A DNA stretch of 64,000 nucleotides from assembly GCF_050314255.1 (NCBI RefSeq), contig NZ_JBNPMZ010000013.1, forward strand, positions 1 through 64,000. Direction: 5' to 3'. Below, piece by piece: positions 34,696 through 43,563 of the stretch (positions within the stretch are counted from its first letter, which is position 1; each line of letters begins with the position of its first letter). The notes beneath the pieces are model-generated. The model searched no databases, was not told the origin of the DNA, and saw nothing but the letters and a program-made list of their open reading frames with translations. The translations under genes and the position numbers were made by a program. This stretch comes from Claveliimonas sp034178805 (GTDB lineage Bacteria > Bacillota > Clostridia > Lachnospirales > Lachnospiraceae).

Positions 34696-36135
34696 ATGTC
34701 AGAAAAAGATATTATCAACGATACAGAGATTGAAGAAGTAAAAGATGCAGGGGTTCTGACCGGAGAGTCCGGTAGAGAAGATGACAAAAAAGAGGAGTAC
34801 GAGAAGGTATGCTTTATCTGTCACCGCCCGGAAAGTGTGACAGGAAAAATGATCGATCTGCCCAATCACATTTCTGTCTGCCCGGATTGTATGCAGAAGA
34901 GTTTTGATGTGATGAACAGTGGTCAGATTGATTTTAGCCAGCTGATGAATATGCCGGGAGTACAGGTTTTTAATATGTCTGATCTGGAGAAAACAATTCC
35001 TAAGAAGCAAAAGATAAAAAAGAAAAAAGAGGGCGAAGAGCGGAAACCGATTCTGGATATCCGGGATATTCCGGCACCACATAAAATTAAAGCAAAGCTG
35101 GATGATTTTGTTGTAGGGCAGGAGCATGCCAAGAAAGCAATTTCAGTGGCAGTTTATAATCATTATAAACGTGTGGCAACCGATACCATGGATGATATTG
35201 AAATTGAGAAGTCCAATATGCTTATGATCGGGCCAACCGGATGTGGAAAGACTTATCTGGTAAAGACATTGGCGAAGCTTTTGGATGTACCGTTGGCAAT
35301 TACAGACGCTACGTCTCTTACGGAGGCGGGATACATCGGTGATGACATAGAGAGTGTGGTATCCAAGCTGCTTGCAGCTGCAGACAATGATGTGGAAAAA
35401 GCAGAGCAGGGAATTATTTTTATTGATGAGATTGATAAAATTGCCAAGAAGAAAAACACGAATCAGAGAGATGTGAGCGGTGAATCGGTTCAGCAGGGAA
35501 TGCTGAAGCTTCTGGAAGGAAGTGAGGTTGAAGTTCCGGTTGGGGCCAACAGTAAAAATGCCATGGTGCCGCTTACAACAGTGAACACAAAGAACATTCT
35601 GTTTATCTGCGGAGGGGCTTTCCCGGATCTGGATGGTATTATTAAAGAGCGGCTTACGAAGCAGGCGACGATCGGCTTTAATGCAGAGCTGAAAGACAAG
35701 TATGACAAAGATAAAAAGATACTTGAGAAAGTGACCATTGAGGATCTTCGTAACTTTGGCATGATTCCGGAATTTCTTGGACGTCTTCCGATTGTTTTTA
35801 CCCTGGAAGGACTGGATGAAGACATGATGGTGAAGATATTGAAGGAACCAAAAAATGCGATTCTTAAGCAGTATCAGAAGTTACTTGCACTGGATGAAGT
35901 TAAGTTGGAGTTTAATGAAGAGTCTCTGAGAGCAATTGCGAGAAAAGCGATGGAGAAGGATACGGGTGCCAGAGCACTTCGTGCTATTATTGAAGAATTT
36001 ATGCTGGATATTATGTATGAAATTCCAAAAGATGATAACATTGGTCAGGTAGTTATTACCAGAGAATACATAGAGGGAACCGGAGGACCGATCATTATGC
36101 TGCGGGGGCAGGAAGTGCCGCGGTTAAATGGTTAG
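34696..36135 (+). CDS. clpX: ClpX-type AAA+ unfoldase, divergent
   Basis: At 479 residues this is longer than typical ClpX (about 420). A 35-residue acidic N-terminal extension comes first, then a zinc-binding domain with CFIC...CPDC (about 39-68) and a basic linker (KKQKIKKKKEGEE). The AAA+ core has Walker A GPTGCGKT (about 178), pore loop GYIG in place of GYVG, and Walker B IIFIDEIDK. A TIGFNAE loop (about 326) retains the IGF tripeptide used to dock on ClpP. No clpP, tig or lon is adjacent. It may be a second ClpX paralogue or simply a divergent clade version; a genome-wide check would decide. Confidence 0.85.
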   Translation: MSEKDIINDTEIEEVKDAGVLTGESGREDDKKEEYEKVCFICHRPESVTGKMIDLPNHISVCPDCMQKSFDVMNSGQIDFSQLMNMPGVQVFNMSDLEKTIPKKQKIKKKKEGEERKPILDIRDIPAPHKIKAKLDDFVVGQEHAKKAISVAVYNHYKRVATDTMDDIEIEKSNMLMIGPTGCGKTYLVKTLAKLLDVPLAITDATSLTEAGYIGDDIESVVSKLLAAADNDVEKAEQGIIFIDEIDKIAKKKNTNQRDVSGESVQQGMLKLLEGSEVEVPVGANSKNAMVPLTTVNTKNILFICGGAFPDLDGIIKERLTKQATIGFNAELKDKYDKDKKILEKVTIEDLRNFGMIPEFLGRLPIVFTLEGLDEDMMVKILKEPKNAILKQYQKLLALDEVKLEFNEESLRAIARKAMEKDTGARALRAIIEEFMLDIMYEIPKDDNIGQVVITREYIEGTGGPIIMLRGQEVPRLNG

Positions 36136-36162
36136 GAACGGAAAGGTATAGAATCAGGAATG

Positions 36163-36198
36163 CCTCATATACTTTGTAAAAAGTATGTGAGGTTTTTT
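36163..36198 (+). terminator. Terminator overlapping the next gene's ribosome binding site
   Basis: A 13-bp stem (36163-36175 with 36180-36192, one G-U pair) and six T residues end the clpX transcript. The 3' arm finishes in GTGAGG, the only Shine-Dalgarno for the subtilase gene that starts at 36201. Readthrough RNA would therefore have a sequestered ribosome site. Confidence 0.75.
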
Positions 36199-36200
36199 AT

Positions 36201-37904
36201 ATGAATGGAGATGTATGCAGAACCCGGATTATATCGGAAGAATACCGGGATTTTATCTTCCCACTCGAGGGAGGAAGAAGTGCAATAAATCTTACGGATG
36301 ATCAGATGTGTGTTCAGTATACCGGGATAAATTACAAGATTCTCTATGTGGATCAGAGGCTGGCAGATCCGGTGGATTTTGACAGATTTTCCTACAATAC
36401 AGTCCCTCAGTGCTATACATTGCTGGACATGGATGCGTTGAATCAGGCTGGAATTATTTCTGTACAGAATTATCCGACGCTTCAGCTGATGGGACAGAAT
36501 ATCCTGATCGGCTTTATTGATACAGGAATAGATTATCAGAACAGAGTATTTCGGAATCTGGACGGAACTACGCGGATTGCAGGAATCTGGGATCAGACAG
36601 ATCAGAGCGGAGAACCACCCAGAGAGTTGGCATATGGAAGCTTTTACGGAGAAGAAACGATCAATGCGGCTCTTCGAAGTGATGATCCGCTGGAGATTGT
36701 ACCATCGGAAGATACACAGGGACATGGTACTTTTGTTGCCAGTGTTGCGGCGGGAGGGGGAGACGAAGCGAATCGTTTTCTGGGAGCAGCGCCGGAGTCG
36801 GTAATAGGAGTTGTAAAGCTGAAACCTGCCAAGCAGTATATGCGGGAATTCTATGAAGTACCGGAAGGAGCGGCCTGTTATCAGGAAAATGATATTATGC
36901 TGGGAGTAAAATTTCTTCTGGATCTGGCCAGAGAGCGGAACCTGCCTGTAGTTATATGTGTGGCTCTCGGAACCAGCTTTGGTGGGCATAATGGTACGAC
37001 TCCTCTGGATATTATGCTGCAGTATTATTCCAATACATTGAATCGGGTTATTGTTGTCGGAGTGGGAAATGAAGCGAATCAGAAGCATCACTTTTTCGGG
37101 AAAATAAAAGATATGAGAGACCGCAGAGAGGTGGAGATTCAGGTAGATAATGACAGACAGGGATTTACCATGGAATTGTGGACGGAGCTTCCCAATATTC
37201 TTACGCTCTCTATTGTCTCGCCCTCGGGAGAAATTGTTCCTTCTATTTCTATAAAACAGGGAACCTATTCGGTATTTCGTTTTCTGTTCGAGGGGACAGA
37301 GGTAGCTGTGGATTATCGTATTCTGGTGGAGCGAAACAATTCCCAGCTGATTTTCTTCCGTTTTACCAATCCGGCATCCGGTATATGGAGACTGATCGTG
37401 GAACCTGTCAAGCTGGCGGGAGGGGAGTTTCATCTCTGGCTTCCGGTCAAAGAATTTCTTGCAGGTAATGTTATTTTTCTGGAGCCGGACCCGGATATCA
37501 CCCTTACGTCCCCGTCTGTCATCAGTGCAGGGATGGCCGTGGCGTATTACAATGGAAAAGAGAATAGTATTGATATTAATTCGGGCAGGGGATATACTAG
37601 AACTGGAAGTATCAAACCGGATATTGCAGCGCCGGGTGTGGGAGTGACCGGAGCACTCCCGGGTGGGAGATTCACAGAGAGAACAGGTTCCAGCGTCGGG
37701 GCGGCGATTGCAGCGGGAGCTGCGGCCCTTCTCCTGGAATGGGTAGTATATCATACCGGAAGAGTCGGAGCAGATACCGTTCAGATTAAAAATCTTTTTA
37801 TTCTGGGGGCAAATCAGCGGCCCGGACTAGAATATCCCAATCGGGAGTGGGGATATGGAACACTGGATCTATACGAAACGCTGCAGAGAATAAGAGAATT
37901 TTAA
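36201..37904 (+). CDS. S8 family (subtilisin-like) peptidase, Csp-like
   Basis: This 567-residue protein lacks a signal peptide. The catalytic triad is intact by motif: Asp in GFIDTGIDY (about 107), His in QGHGTFVASVA (about 175) and Ser in TGSSVGAAIAAGAAA (about 497). The region between (about 290-440) is a jelly-roll-like insertion typical of the Csp subgroup, which in spore formers processes the cortex lytic enzyme during germination. A germination role is possible only if this organism sporulates; related genes occur in non-sporulating gut Clostridia. Its Shine-Dalgarno lies within a terminator hairpin. Confidence 0.85.
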   Translation: MNGDVCRTRIISEEYRDFIFPLEGGRSAINLTDDQMCVQYTGINYKILYVDQRLADPVDFDRFSYNTVPQCYTLLDMDALNQAGIISVQNYPTLQLMGQNILIGFIDTGIDYQNRVFRNLDGTTRIAGIWDQTDQSGEPPRELAYGSFYGEETINAALRSDDPLEIVPSEDTQGHGTFVASVAAGGGDEANRFLGAAPESVIGVVKLKPAKQYMREFYEVPEGAACYQENDIMLGVKFLLDLARERNLPVVICVALGTSFGGHNGTTPLDIMLQYYSNTLNRVIVVGVGNEANQKHHFFGKIKDMRDRREVEIQVDNDRQGFTMELWTELPNILTLSIVSPSGEIVPSISIKQGTYSVFRFLFEGTEVAVDYRILVERNNSQLIFFRFTNPASGIWRLIVEPVKLAGGEFHLWLPVKEFLAGNVIFLEPDPDITLTSPSVISAGMAVAYYNGKENSIDINSGRGYTRTGSIKPDIAAPGVGVTGALPGGRFTERTGSSVGAAIAAGAAALLLEWVVYHTGRVGADTVQIKNLFILGANQRPGLEYPNREWGYGTLDLYETLQRIREF

Positions 37905-37923
37905 GGCAAAGGAGAGAAAGATA

Positions 37924-38214
37924 ATGTTAGATTTTTTTGAAGATTTTGGAAAGAAGATATCAGATGTAGCCAGTGAACTGGGTAAGAAGACGAATGACAC
38001 TCTGGAGATTCAGAAAATAAAGAGTGATATCCGTTCTCTGAAACGCGCGAATGACAGGGATTACATTGATATGGGAAAGGCAATTTATGAAAAATTCCAG
38101 AAGAGTGAAGTGATGGACATGGATCTGATCACATTTTGCGAGGCGATTGAAAAGCGGGAGGAAGAAATAGAAAAATATGAGGCGGAGATTGCAAGAATCC
38201 GCGAGGATAGTTGA
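37924..38214 (+). CDS. Small coiled-coil protein, unknown
   Basis: A soluble 96-residue protein, almost entirely helical, with heptad-like charge patterns at about 25-50 and a C-terminal coiled coil (IEKREEEIEKYEAEIARIRED). No family recognised with confidence. AGGAGAG precedes the start. Its stop codon overlaps the start of the signal peptidase-like gene (TGATG), so the two are translationally coupled. Confidence 0.75.
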   Translation: MLDFFEDFGKKISDVASELGKKTNDTLEIQKIKSDIRSLKRANDRDYIDMGKAIYEKFQKSEVMDMDLITFCEAIEKREEEIEKYEAEIARIREDS

Positions 38215-38678
38215 TGTTTTCCGGGTATGCCGCTTTGACGGCAGGTCTGTTTGGAACAGATATGATCCTGAAAAAAACGGTAGAAGATAAGTTGGAACCG
38301 GGAGAGGAGCGTAAGCTCTTTCATGGACGTATCCTTTTAAGACGGGTATATAATTATGGGGCAATGCTAAATATTCTGTCTGATCATCCGAAGATTATAA
38401 AATCGACATCCCTGCTATTGGGTGCAGGGATGCTGATCTGTGATATGGTTTTCTGGCCGCTCCGGGGGCGACATATTCAAAAACTGGGGCTTTCACTGTT
38501 TACAGGAGGCGCGCTTAGTAACATATTTGACCGGCTGATTCGGGGCAGAGTGGTGGACTACTTTGGAATTCAGACCAGATGGAAAAGGTTCACAGATATC
38601 ACCTTTAATCTGGGTGATCTGTTTATTTTTACCGGTGCTCTGTTAGTCAGTGTGTTTCCGGGATTTTGTAAAAAATAA
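38214..38678 (+). CDS. lspA: Signal peptidase II-like protein
   Basis: A 154-residue membrane protein with about four helices. The two catalytic aspartates of LspA sit in recognisable blocks: GGALSNIFDRLIRGRVVDYF (about 98-117) and FNLGDLFIFTGALL (about 133). LspA cleaves prolipoprotein signal peptides after lipidation. The N-terminal half departs from standard LspA (FGTDMILKKTVEDKLEPGEE), so this may be a paralogue and not the housekeeping enzyme. The ATG at 38214 overlaps the preceding stop codon; an in-frame TTG lies just upstream. Confidence 0.75.
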   Translation: MFSGYAALTAGLFGTDMILKKTVEDKLEPGEERKLFHGRILLRRVYNYGAMLNILSDHPKIIKSTSLLLGAGMLICDMVFWPLRGRHIQKLGLSLFTGGALSNIFDRLIRGRVVDYFGIQTRWKRFTDITFNLGDLFIFTGALLVSVFPGFCKK

Positions 38679-38680
38679 AG

Positions 38681-39616
38681 CTACATATGGAAAAATTCTG
38701 TAATCTGTTCACAGATAATATTCATTAAATGTGTCCGGGATTCTACGCTTGCCCACCCGATGTGAGGTGTGATAAATAACTTTCCGCTGTCTTTAATACG
38801 AAGCAGAGGATTATCGGGGCTCATGGGTTCCTGTGTCAGAACATCCAGTCCGGCTGCTGCGATTTCGCCCGTTTCCAGTGCGTGTGCCAGGTCCTTCTCT
38901 ACTACGATGGCACCTCTGCCCAGATTCAGGAAGATGCAGCTTGTCTTCATTTTCTGAAATGCATGGCAGTCGATCAGTCCTTCTGTGTATGAACTAAGCG
39001 GTGCATGAACAGAGATGATATCGGACGAGGTGAGCAGGGTATCCAGGTCGGTCTGTCGGAACCCTTCCTGTGGAGCATTTCCGGAGGGGGAGGCGTAGAT
39101 GACATCAGCTCCAAAGGCAGAGGCAATAGAGGCTACCTGACGACCGATATTGCCAAGGCCAATGATTCCCCAGGTCTTTCCGGTTATTTCATGAAAATGC
39201 CTGGAAAAATGAGTAAATTCTATATCGTTTACATATCTTTCTTCTTTGACATAGTCGTCGTAGTATTTCAGATTTTCAAGCAGATAAAAAAGCATGGCAA
39301 AGGTGTGCTGTGCAACTGACCGGGTAGAATATCCGGCTACATTTCTCCATGCAATATTCCTTTTTTCAAGATAAGGCTTATCCAGAATGTTTGTGCCGGT
39401 TCCGGTTACACAGATCAGTTTCAGATTATGAGCTTCGCCGATTGTATTCTCATTAATGGATACTTTGTTTACGATAATTACATCTGCATTGCGTGTGCGG
39501 ATTCGAGTCTCTTCCGGGGTGGAAAATGCATATTTTGTAACATTTCCAAGTCTGTCAAAGGGAGAAAGATCGATGTCTTCACCTAAAGTCTTAAAGTCTA
39601 AAAAAACCAGATTCAT
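38681..39616 (-). CDS. D-isomer-specific 2-hydroxyacid dehydrogenase
   Basis: This 311-residue NAD-dependent dehydrogenase has the Rossmann motif GLGNIGRQVASIASAFGADV (about 145). The catalytic Arg is in LNLGRGAIV, the Glu in LTQEPMSPDNP and the His in ITPHIGWAS. It is closest by eye to the glycerate/hydroxypyruvate dehydrogenase-like subgroup. I chose the ATG at 39616 because AGGAGG lies nine bases upstream on the minus strand; an earlier frame start overlaps that site. It is convergent with lspA with a gap of two bases. Confidence 0.88.
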   Translation of the reverse strand: MNLVFLDFKTLGEDIDLSPFDRLGNVTKYAFSTPEETRIRTRNADVIIVNKVSINENTIGEAHNLKLICVTGTGTNILDKPYLEKRNIAWRNVAGYSTRSVAQHTFAMLFYLLENLKYYDDYVKEERYVNDIEFTHFSRHFHEITGKTWGIIGLGNIGRQVASIASAFGADVIYASPSGNAPQEGFRQTDLDTLLTSSDIISVHAPLSSYTEGLIDCHAFQKMKTSCIFLNLGRGAIVVEKDLAHALETGEIAAAGLDVLTQEPMSPDNPLLRIKDSGKLFITPHIGWASVESRTHLMNIICEQITEFFHM

Positions 39617-39640
39617 TTCCAGTGTCCTCCTGAACATGTG

Positions 39641-39670
39641 TTGACAATTTTCTTTGTTTTACGATATATT
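39641..39670 (+). promoter_or_regulatory. Predicted promoter of the C39-like peptidase gene
   Basis: TTGACA (39641-39646), 18-bp spacer, TATATT (39665-39670). Confidence 0.7.
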
Positions 39671-39723
39671 GTAATACAAGACGCTGAAAAAATCTACGAA
39701 CAGGATACAACAGGAGAATGATT

Positions 39724-40596
39724 GTGGGAAAGAAAAGTATAAATCAGAAAAAGAAACATCAGAATAAAAGAAAGATGATGAAAAAGATAATGGCAGGAGG
39801 CATGTTTCTTCTTTTAGTACTTTTAATAGTATGTATAGTTATGACCCGCGCTCCTGGAAAAAGTCAAAAGCAGGAAGCGCAAGAGGCTTTAAAAACTGAA
39901 ATGCATACAGAAGAGAATAAGACCGTGGATGAACAGACCAGAAAAGAGGAGGAACTTCAAAAGGTCAGGGAACAGGCAGAACAGGCGGGATATCCGGAAA
40001 GTATTATTAAGCTTCTGGATAAAAATGAAGAAACACTTACCTTTGTAAAGGATTATGAAAAGAAGAAAGACCTTCCACCGGCGGATAAAATAGCAGATTC
40101 GATTGAAAAAGGAACCATCCCTCACTTGCTGCAATGGGATGAACGGTGGGGCTATCAGCCTTATGGAGGAGGAACGATTGCCACGGATGGCTGCGGTCCT
40201 ACCTGTATGGCTATGGTTATCGCGGGACTGACGGGAGATGTGTCGGTGACTCCCTATGTGACAGCAAAATTTGGGGAAGAAAATGGCTATGTAGATGCGG
40301 AAAACGGTACGTACTGGGAATTCATGATGCAGGCGTCCAGGCCCTGGGGAGTAAACGTGATAGAGTCTCCGCCAGATGAGACATTGATTCAACAGGAGTT
40401 GGCACAGGGACATCCCATAATCTGTAATGTGATGCCGGGAGATTTTACACAGGTTGGTCATTACATTGTACTGACAGGTTATCAGGATGGAATAGTGACG
40501 GTAAATGATCCGTTCAGTATTAAAAATACAGAAAAAACCTGGGTGTATAAGGATATCGAGGATCAGATAAGAGGGATTTGGATATATTCTCTGTAG
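39724..40596 (+). CDS. Exported C39-like cysteine peptidase
   Basis: This protein of 290 residues has a Lys-rich N-terminus, a membrane anchor (about 20-42), a charged coiled linker and a C-terminal papain-like C39_2 domain. The catalytic Cys is in DGCGPTCMAMVI (about 157), the His in GHYIVLTGY and the Asp in VNDPFS. The GTG at 39724 is preferred: AGGAG is seven bases upstream, whereas the ATG at 39718 is one base from it. Such proteins cleave surface or secreted peptides; the target is unknown. Confidence 0.8.
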   Translation: MGKKSINQKKKHQNKRKMMKKIMAGGMFLLLVLLIVCIVMTRAPGKSQKQEAQEALKTEMHTEENKTVDEQTRKEEELQKVREQAEQAGYPESIIKLLDKNEETLTFVKDYEKKKDLPPADKIADSIEKGTIPHLLQWDERWGYQPYGGGTIATDGCGPTCMAMVIAGLTGDVSVTPYVTAKFGEENGYVDAENGTYWEFMMQASRPWGVNVIESPPDETLIQQELAQGHPIICNVMPGDFTQVGHYIVLTGYQDGIVTVNDPFSIKNTEKTWVYKDIEDQIRGIWIYSL

Positions 40597-40600
40597 GATG

Positions 40601-40629
40601 TTGACATTCTGAAAAACGGGTGTTATATT
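40601..40629 (+). promoter_or_regulatory. Predicted promoter of the DnaJ-like gene
   Basis: TTGACA (40601-40606), 17-bp spacer, TATATT (40624-40629). No CIRCE element is seen here. Confidence 0.7.
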
Positions 40630-40662
40630 ACAAGTAGAACAATATTTCAGAAGGTGAAAATT

Positions 40663-41622
40663 ATGACAGAGAAAAGAGATTATTATGATATTCTTGGAAT
40701 CAGCAAAAATGCAGATGACGGGGCTATAAAGAAAGCATATAGAAAATTGGCAAAAAAGTATCACCCGGATACCAATCAGGGTGATAAGCAGGCTGAGCAG
40801 AGATTTAAAGAAGTGACAGAGGCATATAATGTGCTCAGCGATCCGGAGAGAAAGAAGATTTATGATCAGTTTGGCCATGCGGGACTTGAGGGTGGTGCAT
40901 CCGGAGGGCCCGAGGGATTTTATCAGGGCGGATCCGGTGGTGCCGGAAGATTTTACCGCAGTACATCCGGAGGACCAGGCGGATTCTATCAGGAATTCCA
41001 TTTTGGCGGAGATGATATGAGTGATATGTTTGGTGACATGTTTGGAAGTATGTTTCAGAGAAAGGGTGAGGATCTCCATGCAGAAATTACGGTCAGCTTT
41101 GATGAGGCAGCTTTCGGGTGTGACAAGATTATTACGCTTCAGGATGAGAGTGGTATGAGACACACTCTGCAGGTTCGTATTCCGGCTGGAATTGATGATG
41201 GAAAGAGTATCAGACTGAGAGGAAAAGGCTCTGCCGGAGTGCGGGGCGGTGAATCGGGAGATCTGCTTCTTAAAGTGAAAGTTATGGAAAAAGCAGGCTT
41301 TGAACGCCGGGGACTGGATATTTATACTACAGTAAAGATTCCATTTACGACGGCGGTCTTCGGCGGAGAGGCAATTGTGTCTACATTAAACGGAAAAGTG
41401 GTATGTAAGATACGGGAAGGTACTCAATCCGGCACAAAGATACGTCTCAGAGGAAAAGGAATTGTCTCTATGAATAATCCGAATGTTCACGGTGATCAGT
41501 ATGTAACAGTGCAGATTCAGGTGCCGGAAGGTTTGTCACCGGAAGCGAAGAGGAAGCTTAAGGAATTTGAAGATATATGCAAAAGAGATGGAAAGGGAAG
41601 AAGCGGCACATATGCAGCATAA
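40663..41622 (+). CDS. DnaJ-type co-chaperone without zinc finger (CbpA-like)
   Basis: This 319-residue class B J-protein has an N-terminal J domain with HPD in KYHPDTNQG (about 33-41) and a Gly/Phe/Tyr-rich linker (about 72-125, FYQGGSGGAGRFYRS type). Two C-terminal beta-barrel substrate domains begin with DLHAEITVSFDEAAFGCDK. The four CxxCxGxG repeats of true DnaJ are absent. It would stimulate DnaK; dnaK is not in this window. The ATG at 40663 fits AAGG spacing better than the GTG at 40654. Confidence 0.9.
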   Translation: MTEKRDYYDILGISKNADDGAIKKAYRKLAKKYHPDTNQGDKQAEQRFKEVTEAYNVLSDPERKKIYDQFGHAGLEGGASGGPEGFYQGGSGGAGRFYRSTSGGPGGFYQEFHFGGDDMSDMFGDMFGSMFQRKGEDLHAEITVSFDEAAFGCDKIITLQDESGMRHTLQVRIPAGIDDGKSIRLRGKGSAGVRGGESGDLLLKVKVMEKAGFERRGLDIYTTVKIPFTTAVFGGEAIVSTLNGKVVCKIREGTQSGTKIRLRGKGIVSMNNPNVHGDQYVTVQIQVPEGLSPEAKRKLKEFEDICKRDGKGRSGTYAA

Positions 41623-41643
41623 CCCATTGAAAAGAAGAGACAT

Positions 41644-41690
41644 AAAAAGGAGATGCAGTTTTTTGAAATGATAGCTGCATCTCCTTTTTT
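41644..41690 (+). terminator. Intrinsic terminator
   Basis: A perfect 15-bp stem (41644-41658 with 41675-41689) with a 16-base loop and a run of T follows the DnaJ-like gene. Confidence 0.85.
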
Positions 41691-41713
41691 GGTGCACTCC
41701 GCGAGCATACGCA

Positions 41714-41743
41714 TTGACGGAAAGCGGAATAAGGTGATATATT
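41714..41743 (+). promoter_or_regulatory. Predicted promoter of the ABC exporter gene
   Basis: TTGACG (41714-41719), 18-bp spacer, TATATT (41738-41743). Confidence 0.6.
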
Positions 41744-41802
41744 TTAATCTTAGAAAGAGTTACATTTTTTTCCAGAATGAAATATAGGAAAGGTTGTAGA
41801 TT

Positions 41803-43530
41803 ATGAGAAATAAACTAAAGAAATTGTTTGCATATTATCAGCCATATAAGGCACTGTTTTACAGCGATATGTTTTTTGCGATTCTGGGTGCGGCTGTTAC
41901 TCTTATCATTCCGCTGATTGTCCGGTATATTACGAATGAAGTAGTGTATTTTGAACCGGGTCTGGCAAAATCATCGTTGATTACTGTGGGAGGCATCCTT
42001 ATAGGATTGGTTTTACTGGAAATATTCTGTAATTTTTATATAGCATACTATGGACATATTATGGGAGCAAAGATGGAAGCAGATATGAGAAGAGATATTT
42101 TCGGACATTATCAAAAGCTTACTTTTGCTTTTTATGATAATCAGAAGGTAGGGCATCTGTTGTCAAGGATTACCAGTGATCTGTTTGATATCAGTGAATT
42201 ATTACATCACGGACCGGAGGATCTTGTTATTTCTGTCATCAAGATTATAGGCTCATTCACGATTCTGATGACCATTAATGTACGTCTGGCACTGGTGGCA
42301 TTTGCGTTTATTCCTGTGATGCTTTTATTTGCCTTCTATTATAATCGGAAAATGAAAAGGGCTTTTAAAAAAAACCGTGAGAAAATTGCGGATATGAATA
42401 GTCAGATTGAAGACAGCCTTGCCGGAATCCGTGTGGTGAAATCTTTTGCAAATGAAAAAGAAGAGATGCGTAAGTTCAAAGCCGGAAACGATAATTTTGT
42501 AGAGGCCAAAAAGCTCAGCTACAAATATATGGGAATCTATAATTCCGGGTTAGGGGCAATGACGACTCTGATCACAGTAGTGGTTCTGATTGTAGGTGTT
42601 GGAATGATGCTGTCCGGTTCTGTTGAACTGGCTGATTTGCTTACCTTCCTTCTGTATATTACGAATTTCACGGATCCGGTAAAGAAACTGGTGAGTTTTA
42701 CCGAGCAGTTTCAGAATGGATATTCCGGGTTTGAGCGTTTTCTGGAAATCCTGTCTATTGCACCGGATATTGCAGATAAACCGGATGCGATTTCGGTAGA
42801 AGAGGTAAAGGGAGATATTGAGTTCCGGAATGTCTCTTTTCAGTATGAAGAGCAGACGGAGAAGGTTCTGAATCAGATTAATCTGAAAGTAAAAGCGGGG
42901 GAATATGTTGCGCTTGTAGGCCCTTCCGGTGCGGGAAAGACCACACTGTGCAGCCTGATTCCGAGATTTTACGAGGTATCCCAGGGAGCAGTTCTGATTG
43001 ATGGTATAGATGTTCGGGACATGAAGCTGGATGATCTGCGCAATCACATCGGTATCGTACAGCAGGATGTGTATCTTTTTGCAGGAACCATTATGGATAA
43101 TATTCGCTATGGAAAACCAGACGCTACGGATGAGGAGGTTGTAAGGGCAGCCAAATGTGCCAATGCCCATGAGTTTATTATGAATTTTCCGGATGGATAT
43201 GACACAGATATCGGGCAGAGGGGAGTAAAGCTCTCCGGTGGACAGAAGCAGAGATTGTCCATTGCAAGGGTATTTTTAAAGAATCCACCCATTCTTATTT
43301 TTGATGAGGCTACCTCTGCTCTGGATAATGAGAGTGAGAAGGTGGTACAGGAGTCTTTGGAAGATCTGGCGGCAAATCGTACAACCTTTGTTATTGCACA
43401 CAGGCTTACGACCATCCGTAATGCGCAGAAGATACTGGTGCTGACAGAAGATGGAATAGCTGAGCAGGGAACCCATGAAGAGCTGTTGGCAAAGAAAGGG
43501 ATATATGAATCGCTGTATCATGTGAAATAA
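41803..43530 (+). CDS. ABC exporter half-transporter, homodimer type
   Basis: This 575-residue protein has six membrane spans (about 15-310) and one ATPase domain. All ATPase motifs are canonical: Walker A GPSGAGKTT (about 372), signature LSGGQKQR (about 476), Walker B ILIFDEATS with Glu (about 496) and switch His in IAHRLTT (about 530). There is no partner half-transporter next to it, so it should work as a homodimer, like MsbA/BmrA-type lipid or drug exporters. The substrate is unknown. Confidence 0.92.
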   Translation: MRNKLKKLFAYYQPYKALFYSDMFFAILGAAVTLIIPLIVRYITNEVVYFEPGLAKSSLITVGGILIGLVLLEIFCNFYIAYYGHIMGAKMEADMRRDIFGHYQKLTFAFYDNQKVGHLLSRITSDLFDISELLHHGPEDLVISVIKIIGSFTILMTINVRLALVAFAFIPVMLLFAFYYNRKMKRAFKKNREKIADMNSQIEDSLAGIRVVKSFANEKEEMRKFKAGNDNFVEAKKLSYKYMGIYNSGLGAMTTLITVVVLIVGVGMMLSGSVELADLLTFLLYITNFTDPVKKLVSFTEQFQNGYSGFERFLEILSIAPDIADKPDAISVEEVKGDIEFRNVSFQYEEQTEKVLNQINLKVKAGEYVALVGPSGAGKTTLCSLIPRFYEVSQGAVLIDGIDVRDMKLDDLRNHIGIVQQDVYLFAGTIMDNIRYGKPDATDEEVVRAAKCANAHEFIMNFPDGYDTDIGQRGVKLSGGQKQRLSIARVFLKNPPILIFDEATSALDNESEKVVQESLEDLAANRTTFVIAHRLTTIRNAQKILVLTEDGIAEQGTHEELLAKKGIYESLYHVK

Positions 43531-43563
43531 AATATTTTAATAATAGAAGAGGAGATGGAGAAT

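Noticed and set aside
36165..37754. Open frame of 529 codons on the minus strand
   Set aside because: It is antisense to the S8 peptidase gene, has no family motifs and no ribosome site. The plus-strand protein has a full catalytic triad.
39889..41163. Open frame of 424 codons on the minus strand
   Set aside because: It runs antisense across both the C39-like and DnaJ-like genes and their promoter, and reads as low-complexity His/Ile/Ser sequence.
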